The notes under the pieces: generated by a model
Databases searched by the model: none
Told to the model about the DNA's origin: nothing
Seen by the model: the letters and a program-made list of their open reading frames with translations, nothing else
Shown here: piece after piece, positions 1 through 5,857 of the stretch
Layout: each line of letters opens with the position of its first letter
Numbering within the stretch: the stretch's first letter is position 1
Origin: Actinomycetes bacterium
Lineage (GTDB): Bacteria > Actinomycetota > Actinomycetes > Actinomycetales > Cellulomonadaceae
Assembly (NCBI GenBank): GCA_023418375.1
Contig: JAEZZV010000110.1
Location: 1 to 8,811, forward strand
Length of the DNA stretch: 8,811 nt
Reading direction: 5' to 3'
Translations under genes and position numbers: made by a program

Positions 1-46
1 GACGACGCCCGACCGGCGGTCGCGCCCGCGGACGCTCCTGTGCGCG

Positions 47-895
47 TCAGCCGAGGCGGCAGACGAAGATCGCGGTCCCGGGGAGCAGGGCTCCGCGGAC
101 CGGGCCCCAGCCGCCCCAGACACGGTCGTGCCGCGGCGGCCACGGCGGCTCGACGAGGCGCTCGAGCCGGAAGCCTGCGGCGGTGAGCTCCGCGACGTGG
201 TCACCCACGGTCCGGTGGTGCTCCGCGTACGTGACGGTCCCGGCGTCGTCCGTCTCGACGTACGGGCGGCGGTCGAAGTACGAGCGGACGGCGGTCAGAC
301 CGTGCTCGGTCGGGTCGTCGGGGAACGCCCAGCGGACCGGGTGGGTGACTGAGAACACCCAGCGACCGCCCGGCCGCACGACGCGCGCCACCTCGCGGTG
401 GATGCGGTCGGCGTCGGCCACGAAGGGGATGGCGCCGAACGCGGTGAACACGACGTCGAACGCGCCGTCCGCGAACGGGAGCGACCGTGCGTCGGCCTGC
501 ACCGCGGGGGTGACGACGCCCAGCCGGGCGTCGAGCTCCCGGCCGCGGGAGAGCATCCCGCCGGAGACGTCGGTGGCGAGCGCCAGGGCACCCTGCGCGG
601 CGAGCCAGCGCGAGCACTGGGCGGCCCCGGCGCCGACCTCGAGGACCCGGCGACCCGCGACGTCGCCGAGCAGGTGCACCTGCGACTCCCGAAGGCCCTC
701 GGGGCACCAGCAGAAGTCGTCGGCGCCGAGGAAGGGGCCGTGCTCGTCGAGGTACTCCTCGGCGTTGGCGTCCCACCAGCGGCGGCCAGCGCCGGAGGTG
801 TCCACGCCCTCCTCGGCGAAACCCGCGAATGCTGCAGGCGCCGGCGCAGCGTCGCCGGCCACCGCCCGTGCGGGCTCGGGTGCTGGCTGGGTCAT
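47..895 (-). CDS. Class I SAM-dependent methyltransferase
   Basis: This 282-residue protein is a class I (Rossmann-fold) S-adenosylmethionine methyltransferase, probably cytoplasmic; the acceptor substrate cannot be told from the sequence. Motif I, VLEVGAGAAQCSRWL, lies at residues 84-98. An acidic loop (ATDVS, Asp109) follows, then QADARSLPFADGAFDVVF at 133-150 and the post-motif VVRPGG at 172-177, as in Methyltransf_11 proteins. The first 30 residues are Ala/Pro-rich and probably disordered. A DFCWCPEGLRE segment precedes the SAM domain; related proteins often have an aromatic-x-Cys/Gly-PEG-L element there. I chose ATG 895 because GGAGGAGGG lies just upstream (minus strand); in-frame ATGs at 931 and 916 lack such a site, and the Shine-Dalgarno falls after them. 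It is divergent from pfkA across 122 bp. The family assignment is firm; the function is open (small molecule, lipid or quinone substrates are all possible). Confidence 0.88.
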   Translation of the reverse strand: MTQPAPEPARAVAGDAAPAPAAFAGFAEEGVDTSGAGRRWWDANAEEYLDEHGPFLGADDFCWCPEGLRESQVHLLGDVAGRRVLEVGAGAAQCSRWLAAQGALALATDVSGGMLSRGRELDARLGVVTPAVQADARSLPFADGAFDVVFTAFGAIPFVADADRIHREVARVVRPGGRWVFSVTHPVRWAFPDDPTEHGLTAVRSYFDRRPYVETDDAGTVTYAEHHRTVGDHVAELTAAGFRLERLVEPPWPPRHDRVWGGWGPVRGALLPGTAIFVCRLG

Positions 896-959
896 GGTCC
901 CTCCTCCGGCGGTCATCCTGGCAGGACGCACGGCCGGGCGTCGTGCCCCGCGCGCTGGC

Positions 960-965
960 TAGGGT
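960..965 (+). promoter_or_regulatory. Candidate -10 element for pfkA
   Basis: TAGGGT in the context GGCTAGGGTGGGCGG matches the actinobacterial TANNNT -10 form and would start transcription near 972, giving a leader of about 45 nt before the pfkA GTG. No convincing -35 is visible 16-18 bp upstream. The element lies in the 122-bp divergent gap (896-1017), which must also hold the methyltransferase promoter; I could not place that one. Confidence 0.35.
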
Positions 966-1017
966 GGGCGGCTGACGGACCGCCGGACGCGGCCGGCCGG
1001 ACGACGAGGAGGCGCAG

Positions 1018-2043
1018 GTGCGGATCGGACTGCTCACGGGTGGCGGCGACGTCCCTGGCCTGAACGCGGTGATCCGCGCGGTCGTCAAGCACGGCATGGG
1101 CACGTACGGGCACACGATCGTGGGCTTCCGGGGCGGCTGGCGTGGCGTGGTCGACGGAAACGTCGTCCAGCTCGGGCGACAGGACATCCGCAACGTGCTC
1201 CCGGTCGGCGGAACGCTGCTGGGCACGGACCGCTACCACCCGCACCGGAACGAGGGCGGGCTCGAGGCGGTCGCGGCGACGCTCGAGGCCGAGCGCATCG
1301 ACGCCGTCATCTGCGTCGGCGGCGACGGCACGCTGCACGCGGCGAGCAAGGTCGCCGAGACGGGCGTGAAGGTCGTCGGCATCCCCAAGACGATCGACAA
1401 CGACGTCGAGGGCACCGACCTGTCCGTCGGCTTCCACACGGCCCTGAACATCGCCACCGAGGCGATCGACCGCCTGCACACGACGGCGGAGAGCCACAAC
1501 CGCGTGATGGTGGTGGAGGTCATGGGCCGCCACGCCGGCTGGATCGCGGTGAACGCAGCGATCGCCGGCGGCGCCGAGATCGTGCTGGCGCCGGAGGAGC
1601 CGTTCGACATCGAGCAGGTCGTCCGGACGATCGCGCACCGGCACCGCGCGCACGCGTCCTTCTCGATCGTCGTCGTGGCCGAGGGCGCCGTCGGGCGCGA
1701 GGGGACCGCCCTGGGTGTGGCCGCCGAGCTGGGGCCGCAGGGGCAGATCGTGGCCGGCTCGGCCAGCGAGCGGGTGGCCGCGGAGATCGCCACGCGCACC
1801 GGGTTCGACACCCGCGTGACGATCCTCGGGCACATCCAGCGGGGTGGCTCGCCCACGCCGACGGACCGGATCCTGGGCAGCAGGTTCGGTGTCGCCGCCG
1901 TGGACGCGATCCAGGAGGGCCGGACGGACGTCATGACGGCGCTGCACGGCGACCGCGTGGAGCTCGTGCCGCTCGCGGAGATCGCCGGAAAGGTGAAGAC
2001 CGTGCCGGTGGACATGCTGCGGGCGGCCAAGGTGCTGGCCTGA
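1018..2043 (+). CDS. pfkA: 6-phosphofructokinase, group III (mixed-substrate) type
   Basis: The product phosphorylates fructose 6-phosphate to fructose 1,6-bisphosphate, the committed step of glycolysis, in the cytoplasm. The 341-residue length fits the family. Visible motifs are TGGGDVPGLNAVIR (7-20, phospho-donor loop), GGDGT (101-105), PKTIDND (123-129, with Asp127 as catalytic base), NR at 161-162, MGRHAGW (169-175), AEGA around Glu222 and LGHIQRGGSPT (270-280). By known family rules, Gly at 104 favours ATP over pyrophosphate, while Lys at 124 (GIPKTIDND rather than GIPGTIDND) is the residue of PPi-linked and group III actinobacterial enzymes. The combination Gly104/Lys124 is typical of group III, in which both ATP-dependent and PPi-dependent members are known; I lean to ATP. 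The GTG start has GAGGAGG at 1006-1012, 5 nt upstream. The gene is probably monocistronic, because rpsA has its own promoter directly downstream. No U-tract terminator is visible after the stop. Confidence 0.95.
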   Translation: MRIGLLTGGGDVPGLNAVIRAVVKHGMGTYGHTIVGFRGGWRGVVDGNVVQLGRQDIRNVLPVGGTLLGTDRYHPHRNEGGLEAVAATLEAERIDAVICVGGDGTLHAASKVAETGVKVVGIPKTIDNDVEGTDLSVGFHTALNIATEAIDRLHTTAESHNRVMVVEVMGRHAGWIAVNAAIAGGAEIVLAPEEPFDIEQVVRTIAHRHRAHASFSIVVVAEGAVGREGTALGVAAELGPQGQIVAGSASERVAAEIATRTGFDTRVTILGHIQRGGSPTPTDRILGSRFGVAAVDAIQEGRTDVMTALHGDRVELVPLAEIAGKVKTVPVDMLRAAKVLA

Positions 2044-2059
2044 CGCCCGACCCCGCGCT

Positions 2060-2089
2060 TTGACCGGTCCTTGCGCGGGCACCTAGGAT
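2060..2089 (+). promoter_or_regulatory. Strong SigA-like promoter of rpsA
   Basis: TTGACC (2060-2065) and TAGGAT (2084-2089) are separated by 18 bp, close to the actinobacterial housekeeping consensus. It is the best promoter in the window. It starts only 17 bp after the pfkA stop codon, so transcription would begin near 2096 and rpsA need not depend on pfkA read-through. High expression is expected for a ribosomal protein gene. Confidence 0.75.
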
Positions 2090-2095
2090 TGTCCG

Positions 2096-2219
2096 CGGTG
2101 TCGCACGTCCCGATTCGGGTCCGTCGCGGGTCCAACCCCTCGACGCTGCACCAGCCGCACCAAGCCGCACGACCACCCTGTCCGCACTACTTCCTGTCCG
2201 CATCGGAGCCCAAGACTCA
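2096..2219 (+). promoter_or_regulatory. Long 5' leader of rpsA mRNA
   Basis: About 124 nt lie between the predicted transcription start and the rpsA ATG, with no ORF I would call. Visible structure: CCCGATTCGGG (2109-2119, a small stem-loop), GGGTCC twice (2117-2122 and 2128-2133), and a perfect 10-nt direct repeat CCTGTCCGCA at 2177-2186 and 2193-2202 (16-nt period) immediately before the ribosome-binding region. The Shine-Dalgarno is weak and distant: GGAG at 2205-2208, 11 nt from the ATG. In Escherichia coli, S1 represses translation of its own mRNA through an rpsA leader with a poor Shine-Dalgarno. A similar role here is inference only. The start near 2096 is predicted from the promoter. 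Confidence 0.5.
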
Positions 2220-3689
2220 ATGACCATCTCCACCACCCGGCCGGCCCCGCCGCAGGTCGCGATCAACGACATCGGCTCGAGCGAGGACCTCCTCGCCGCG
2301 ATCGACGCGACCATCAAGTACTTCAACGACGGCGACATCGTCGAGGGCACCGTCGTCAAGGTTGACCGTGACGAGGTCCTGCTCGACATCGGCTACAAGA
2401 CCGAGGGTGTCATCCCCTCTCGCGAGCTCTCGATCAAGCACGACATCGACCCGGACGACGTCGTCAAGGTCGGCGACGCGGTCGAGGCCCTTGTCCTCCA
2501 GAAGGAGGACAAGGAGGGTCGGCTGATCCTGTCCAAGAAGCGCGCCCAGTACGAGCGTGCCTGGGGCACCATCGAGCGGATCAAGGAGGAGGACGGCGTC
2601 GTCACCGGCACCGTCATCGAGGTCGTCAAGGGTGGCCTCATCCTGGACATCGGTCTGCGTGGCTTCCTGCCCGCGTCCCTCGTCGAGATGCGGCGCGTCC
2701 GCGACCTCCAGCCGTACGTCGGCAAGGAGATCGAGGCGAAGATCATCGAGCTCGACAAGAACCGCAACAACGTCGTCCTCTCGCGCCGGGCCTGGCTCGA
2801 GCAGACGCAGTCCGAGGTGCGCTCGACCTTCCTGCAGACGCTGCAGAAGGGCCAGGTCCGTCCGGGCGTCGTGTCGTCGATCGTCAACTTCGGTGCGTTC
2901 GTGGACCTCGGCGGCGTCGACGGTCTCGTGCACGTCTCGGAGCTGTCCTGGAAGCACATCGACCACCCGTCCGAGGTCGTCGAGGTCGGCCAGGAGGTCA
3001 CGGTCGAGGTGCTCGACGTCGACTTCGACCGGGAGCGGGTCTCGCTGTCGCTGAAGGCGACGCAGGAGGACCCGTGGCAGGCGTTCGCCCGGACGCACGC
3101 CATCGGCCAGGTCGTGCCCGGCAAGGTCACCAAGCTCGTTCCGTTCGGCGCCTTCGTGCGTGTCGAGGACGGCATCGAGGGCCTCGTGCACATCTCCGAG
3201 CTCGCGCAGCGTCACGTCGAGCTGCCGGAGCAGGTCGTCAACGTCGGCGACGAGACGTTCGTCAAGGTCATCGACATCGACCTCGAGCGTCGTCGCATCT
3301 CGCTGTCGCTCAAGCAGGCGAACGAGGGCGTGGACCCGAGCAGCGAGGACTTCGACCCGGCGCTGTACGGCATGGCCGCCGAGTACGACGAGAAGGGGAA
3401 CTACAAGTACCCCGAGGGCTTCGACCCGGAGACGAACGAGTGGCTGCCCGGCTACGAGGCCCAGCGCGAGGCGTGGGAGGCCCAGTACGCGGCCGCCCAC
3501 GAGCGCTGGGAGGCGCACAAGAAGCAGGTCGCCGAGGCCCAGCGGGCCGACGCGGAGGCTGTCAGCGGTGCGTCCGACGAGGGCGCCGCGGCGTCGAGCT
3601 ACTCCTCGTCGGGTGACACCGAGGCGACGGGCACGCTCGCCTCGGACGAGGCGCTCGCCGCGCTGCGCGAGAAGCTCACGGGCAACTGA
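2220..3689 (+). CDS. rpsA: 30S ribosomal protein S1
   Basis: Ribosomal protein S1 binds mRNA on the small subunit and helps initiation. The 489-residue product carries four S1 (OB-fold) repeats at about 37-107, 125-190, 210-280 and 295-366. Repeats 3 and 4 are the most canonical, with VNFGAFVDLGGVDGLVHVSE (222-241) and VPFGAFVRVEDGIEGLVHIS (307-326), each ending in an SLSLK strand. This four-domain form is the usual actinobacterial one; the E. coli protein has six. After residue 370 comes the actinobacterial extension: an aromatic/acidic segment (FDPALYGMAAEYDEKGNY, then YPEGFDPETNEWLPGYE), a charged, probably helical stretch to about 445, and an Ala/Ser/Glu tail. The ATG is fixed by the family N-terminus (MTISTT). 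The gene has its own promoter and leader, and two hairpins follow it. The codon pattern is typical of a highly expressed gene. Identification is secure. Confidence 0.98.
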   Translation: MTISTTRPAPPQVAINDIGSSEDLLAAIDATIKYFNDGDIVEGTVVKVDRDEVLLDIGYKTEGVIPSRELSIKHDIDPDDVVKVGDAVEALVLQKEDKEGRLILSKKRAQYERAWGTIERIKEEDGVVTGTVIEVVKGGLILDIGLRGFLPASLVEMRRVRDLQPYVGKEIEAKIIELDKNRNNVVLSRRAWLEQTQSEVRSTFLQTLQKGQVRPGVVSSIVNFGAFVDLGGVDGLVHVSELSWKHIDHPSEVVEVGQEVTVEVLDVDFDRERVSLSLKATQEDPWQAFARTHAIGQVVPGKVTKLVPFGAFVRVEDGIEGLVHISELAQRHVELPEQVVNVGDETFVKVIDIDLERRRISLSLKQANEGVDPSSEDFDPALYGMAAEYDEKGNYKYPEGFDPETNEWLPGYEAQREAWEAQYAAAHERWEAHKKQVAEAQRADAEAVSGASDEGAAASSYSSSGDTEATGTLASDEALAALREKLTGN

Positions 3690-3693
3690 CGGA

Positions 3694-3714
3694 GCGGGCG
3701 GCGTCGCCGCCCGC
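3694..3714 (+). terminator. First hairpin after rpsA
   Basis: A perfect 9-bp stem, GCGGGCGGC (3694-3702) with GCCGCCCGC (3706-3714), encloses a 3-nt loop and begins 4 nt after the rpsA stop codon. No U-tract follows, as is common for intrinsic terminators in GC-rich actinobacteria. It could also act as a 3'-end stabiliser. Confidence 0.6.
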
Positions 3715-3730
3715 CGTCGGCCAACCAGGT

Positions 3731-3764
3731 CGAGGGGCCGGTCCCGGACGGGGCCGGCCCCTCG
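3731..3764 (+). terminator. Second, longer hairpin after rpsA
   Basis: A 34-nt element forms a 15-bp stem (3731-3745 with 3750-3764; one T-G wobble at 3742/3753) closed by the tetraloop GGAC. There is no U-tract. With the shorter hairpin 16 nt upstream it makes a tandem terminator that should insulate coaE from strong rpsA transcription. Confidence 0.7.
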
Positions 3765-3830
3765 CTGTGCCCGCAGGTCGGCGTCGCGCTGCGGCCCCGT
3801 CCCGATCTCCGCAGACGCGCTGCCCGGGGC

Positions 3831-3836
3831 TAGTCT
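3831..3836 (+). promoter_or_regulatory. -10 element for leaderless coaE
   Basis: TAGTCT fits the TANNNT -10 pattern and stands 6 nt before the GTG at 3843, so the predicted transcription start falls on the start codon itself. This spacing is the known signature of leaderless actinobacterial genes. No clear -35 is visible. A GAGG at 3837-3840 could instead serve as a Shine-Dalgarno for a GTG at 3849, two codons later. Confidence 0.55.
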
Positions 3837-3842
3837 GAGGAC

Positions 3843-4511
3843 GTGCCAGTGCACGAGGACGGCCTGCACGTCGGCGGCCGGGTCCTCCGGGTCGGGCTGA
3901 CCGGGGGGATCGCCGCCGGCAAGTCTGTCGTGGCCCGGCGGCTCGCCCGCCTCGGTGCTGCGGTGGTGGATCACGACGTGCTCGCCCGGCGCGTGGTCGA
4001 CGTCGGCACCCCTGGGCTCGCGGCCGTCGTCGAGGCCTTCGGCGACGTGCTGACGTCCCTCGGGCAGCTCGACCGGCAGGCGCTCGGGCGTCGGATCTTC
4101 GGCGACCGGGCCGCGCGCGAACGGCTCAATGCCATCGTGCATCCCCTGGTGCGTGCCGCCGCCCACGAGGCGGAGGTGGCGGCCGTCGCCGCGGGGCATC
4201 GGGTGGTTGCGCACGACATCCCGCTCCTGGTGGAGACGGGACAGGCGGGGCACTTCGACGTGCTGGTGGTGGTGGACGCGCCCGCGGAGCTCAGGGTGGA
4301 GCGGCTCGTCGACGGCCGCGGGCTGACACCCGCCGACGCCTGGGCCCGCCTGGCCGCGCAGGCCGACGACGAGGCGCGACTCGAGGCGGCCGACGTCGTG
4401 CTCGACGGATCGGGCTCCGTCGCGGAGCTCGAGGTCCAGGTGGACGCGATGTGGGAACGCTGGGCTGCCGCGGTGGCCCCCGGACCGACGTCACCCGGAG
4501 CAACCGCGTGA
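3843..4511 (+). CDS. coaE: Dephospho-CoA kinase
   Basis: CoaE phosphorylates the 3'-hydroxyl of dephospho-CoA with ATP, the last step of coenzyme A synthesis, in the cytoplasm. The 222-residue product has the P-loop GLTGGIAAGKS (18-28), the VDHD motif with Asp43/Asp45 (42-45), RLNAIVHPLV (94-103) and DIPLLVE (125-131). A C-terminal ADVVLDGSGS (184-193) stands where many homologues have DNSGS, so the usual Asn is Gly here. The ATP-binding core is intact and the length is that of single-domain CoaE; the C-terminal GrpB/UPF0157 domain fused to CoaE in mycobacteria is absent. The start is GTG 3843 if leaderless (TAGTCT 6 nt upstream) or GTG 3849 if GAGG at 3837-3840 is used; both lie upstream of the conserved VLRVGLTGG. 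It lies just after the rpsA terminators, as is common in actinobacteria. Its last codons overlap pcp. Confidence 0.96.
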   Translation: MPVHEDGLHVGGRVLRVGLTGGIAAGKSVVARRLARLGAAVVDHDVLARRVVDVGTPGLAAVVEAFGDVLTSLGQLDRQALGRRIFGDRAARERLNAIVHPLVRAAAHEAEVAAVAAGHRVVAHDIPLLVETGQAGHFDVLVVVDAPAELRVERLVDGRGLTPADAWARLAAQADDEARLEAADVVLDGSGSVAELEVQVDAMWERWAAAVAPGPTSPGATA

Positions 4512-5095
4512 CCGTGCTGCTCACGGGGTTCGAGCCCTTCGAGGGTCAGTCGGTCAACGCCTCGTGGCTGGCCGTCGAGGCCGTGGCCGCCGACTGGTCA
4601 GGGCCGCCCCTGCACGTGCGGCGGCTGCCCGTCTCGTTCGCCGCGGCGCCCGTCGCCCTGCTCGTCGCGCTCGAGGAGACGTGCCCGGACCTCGTCGTGT
4701 GCGTGGGGGAGGCGGGGGAGCGGGCGGCGCTCGAGATCGAGCGGGTCGCCATCAACGTGGCCGACGCGCGGATCCCCGACAACGACGGGGCGCGGCCGGT
4801 CGACGAGGCCGTGGTCCCCGACGGGCCTGTCGCCCACCTCACCGGCCTGCCGCTGCGACGGTGCGTGGATGCGGCGACCCGCGCAGGCGTCCCAGCCGCG
4901 GCGTCGAACACGGCCGGCACGTTCGTGTGCAATGCGGTCTTCTACACGCTCGCCCAGGCCATGGCGGGGACGGCGGCGCGGTACGGGTTCGTGCACGTGC
5001 CGCGGGCCCCGGAGCAGGTGCCGACCGGCGGCATGGCGACATCGCTGGCCGCGCGTGGGCTCACCGCGGTGCTCGACGCGTGCCTGCTGGCGTGA
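4508..5095 (+). CDS. pcp: Pyroglutamyl peptidase I (pyrrolidone-carboxylate peptidase)
   Basis: Pcp is a cytosolic cysteine peptidase (family C15, EC 3.4.19.3) that removes N-terminal pyroglutamate from peptides and proteins. The 195-residue product begins with the family hallmark LLTGFEPFEGQSVNASW (4-20). The catalytic triad can be placed: Glu78 in IERVAIN (77-83), Cys141 in SNTAGTFVCN (133-142) and His163 in GFVHVPRAPEQ (160-170); these correspond to Glu81, Cys144 and His168 of the Bacillus enzyme. ARIPDNDGARPVDE (87-100) is also typical. GTG 4508 overlaps the coaE stop as GTGA, and GGAG at 4497-4500 lies 7 nt upstream. A longer reading from 4451 would lie inside coaE and lacks family support. 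Overlap implies co-transcription and translational coupling with coaE. The enzyme should be active as written. Its role is probably peptide salvage, which has no obvious link to CoA synthesis. Confidence 0.95.
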   Translation: MTVLLTGFEPFEGQSVNASWLAVEAVAADWSGPPLHVRRLPVSFAAAPVALLVALEETCPDLVVCVGEAGERAALEIERVAINVADARIPDNDGARPVDEAVVPDGPVAHLTGLPLRRCVDAATRAGVPAAASNTAGTFVCNAVFYTLAQAMAGTAARYGFVHVPRAPEQVPTGGMATSLAARGLTAVLDACLLA

Positions 5096-5100
5096 CCGCG

Positions 5101-5122
5101 GGCCGCCGGCGAGCGGGCGGCC
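5101..5122. terminator. Hairpin between convergent pcp and the secreted protein gene
   Basis: GGCCGCC (5101-5107) pairs with GGCGGCC (5116-5122) across an 8-nt loop. It fills almost the whole 27-bp gap between the pcp stop (ends 5095) and the stop of the minus-strand gene (5123), so it could end transcription from both sides. No U-tract is present. Confidence 0.5.
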
Positions 5123-5659
5123 TCAGCCCGCGTAGGTCGGCATCACGACGTGCGCCCGCGCGGGGAGGGCACGTGGCGCCGCCGCCGGGCTCGCGGACTC
5201 GCCGGGTCCCTGCGGGGTGCTCGGGTCATCCGTGCCTCCGGGGGCCCGGGTGTCGCCAGGATCCTGGGGGTCGCCGGGATTCTGGGGCTCGCCCGGACCG
5301 ACGGGCGTGCACGGCTCGAGCTCGACGAAGCGGTAGCGACCGGTGGAGATCCGGGAGTCGTCGGCGGGACTGGTGAGCACGCCCGTGGCCACCAGGGCGG
5401 CGACCCGGTCGCGCATCTCCTGGGTGCCGTACTTGTACACGTCGACCTGGACCGCGCCCTCGCCGCAGGCGGGGACGCCGCCGGGCAGGTAGGTCTGCGG
5501 CCAGGTCGCCCATCCCTGGAACGGTCCGGGCATGAGCCACGCGACCTCGATGGTCTGGGAGAGCTCCGCCGCGTCGTGCTCTGGGCCGGCCTGGGCGGCA
5601 GCGGGCGTCAGGAGCACGAGGAGCGCCGCCGCGGCAGCCGCGCGATATGTCCGACTCAC
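5123..5659 (-). CDS. Small secreted protein with Pro/Gly hexapeptide tail, unknown function
   Basis: I do not recognise a named family. The 178-residue product has a Sec signal peptide: MSRTYR, a hydrophobic Ala/Leu core (7-21) and an AQA cleavage site near 22-24. The mature part holds a domain of about 90 residues with IEVAWLMPGP (37-46), ATWPQTYLP (51-59), CGEGAVQVDVYKYGT (65-79) and RYRFVELEPC (108-117); Cys65 and Cys117 are its only cysteines and could form a disulfide. Residues 120-155 are a degenerate hexapeptide repeat of the form xxPGxx. The tail ends in LPARAHVVMPTYAG with no LPXTG motif, membrane anchor or positive tail, so release or other wall attachment is likely. Start GTG 5659 is chosen because the signal peptide begins there and AAAGGGG lies about 8 nt upstream; an in-frame ATG at 5722 would add a hydrophilic stretch before it. 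It resembles in layout the partial protein beginning at 8176. It interrupts the usual coaE-uvrB neighbourhood. Confidence 0.72.
   Translation of the reverse strand: MSRTYRAAAAAALLVLLTPAAAQAGPEHDAAELSQTIEVAWLMPGPFQGWATWPQTYLPGGVPACGEGAVQVDVYKYGTQEMRDRVAALVATGVLTSPADDSRISTGRYRFVELEPCTPVGPGEPQNPGDPQDPGDTRAPGGTDDPSTPQGPGESASPAAAPRALPARAHVVMPTYAG
5195..5302 (-). repeat. 18-bp degenerate coding repeat (hexapeptide xxPGxx)
   Basis: Codons 120-155 of the secreted protein fall into six hexapeptides with Pro at position 3 and mostly Gly at position 4. At DNA level the 18-bp period is clearest in the first three units, where a plus-strand GTCGCC/CTCGCC core followed by GGGAT- or AGGAT-like bases recurs every 18 bp between about 5250 and 5300. 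Degeneration in the later units suggests an old expansion. Confidence 0.6.
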
Positions 5660-5673
5660 GGTGGATTCCCCTT

Positions 5674-5686
5674 TCACCCGATGTGA
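5674..5686. promoter_or_regulatory. Inverted repeat TCAC-N5-GTGA, possible operator
   Basis: TCAC (5674-5677) and GTGA (5683-5686) form a short dyad with a 5-bp spacer. It would sit at the predicted transcription start of the minus-strand secreted protein gene and just upstream of its Shine-Dalgarno. Arms of 4 bp occur often by chance, so this is only a candidate. Confidence 0.25.
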
Positions 5687-5691
5687 GCCGT

Positions 5692-5719
5692 AGTTAAACA
5701 CCTGGTCCCTCTTGGTCAC
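5692..5719 (-). promoter_or_regulatory. Candidate promoter of the secreted protein gene
   Basis: On the minus strand GTGACC (5719-5714) is followed after 16 bp by TTAACT (5697-5692), within the only A/T-rich patch of this intergenic region (TGTTTAACTA). Transcription would start near 5685, giving a leader of about 26 nt. The match to consensus is modest. A direct repeat TGGTC at 5703-5707 and 5713-5717 overlaps the -35 and spacer. Confidence 0.3.
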
Positions 5720-5744
5720 CATGTGTCAGGTGCGTGACGGCCGA

Positions 5745-5754
5745 ACTTCACCCG
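5745..5754 (-). promoter_or_regulatory. CGGGTGAAGT motif, copy upstream of the minus-strand secreted gene
   Basis: Read on the minus strand this is CGGGTGAAGT, 85 nt before GTG 5659. The identical 10-mer stands 81 nt before the start of the other secreted protein gene (8085-8094, plus). A shorter copy, CGGGTGAA, lies at 5673-5680 on the minus strand. Function is unknown; it could be an activator or alternative sigma factor site, or chance. Confidence 0.3.
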
Positions 5755-5845
5755 CTCGGCGCAGGTCTCGCGGGTGTCGCCGTGCGCGGCGTCCGTGGAG
5801 CCGCGGGCGCCGGCCCCGGGCGCGGACCGTGTCGGTGGCCCGGCG

Positions 5846-5851
5846 TACCGT
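5846..5851 (+). promoter_or_regulatory. -10 element for leaderless uvrB
   Basis: TACCGT fits TANNNT and lies 6 nt before the GTG at 5858, the same geometry as at coaE, so transcription should begin at the start codon. No purine-rich Shine-Dalgarno precedes this GTG or the later in-frame GTG 5867 and ATG 5888. No clear -35 is present, and no GAAC-N4-GTTC SOS box is visible in 5660-5857. Confidence 0.55.
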
Positions 5852-5857
5852 GGTCCG

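Noticed and set aside
183..1063. Plus-strand open frames opposite the methyltransferase
   Set aside because: They lie antisense to intact SAM motifs, are rich in Arg/Ser/Pro or Gly, and one runs into pfkA. No family features are visible.
2217..4253. A 678-codon open frame on the minus strand opposite rpsA and coaE
   Set aside because: The translation is Asp/Val/Leu/Arg-rich low complexity that mirrors the GAC/GTC-rich sense codons. It crosses two hairpins and has no domain or ribosome-binding site. It is a GC-bias shadow.
5660..5857. LexA/SOS box for uvrB
   Set aside because: GAAC occurs at 5743-5746 but is not followed by GTTC after 4 bases, and no GAAC-N4-GTTC dyad is present. SOS control through a standard actinobacterial box is not supported here.
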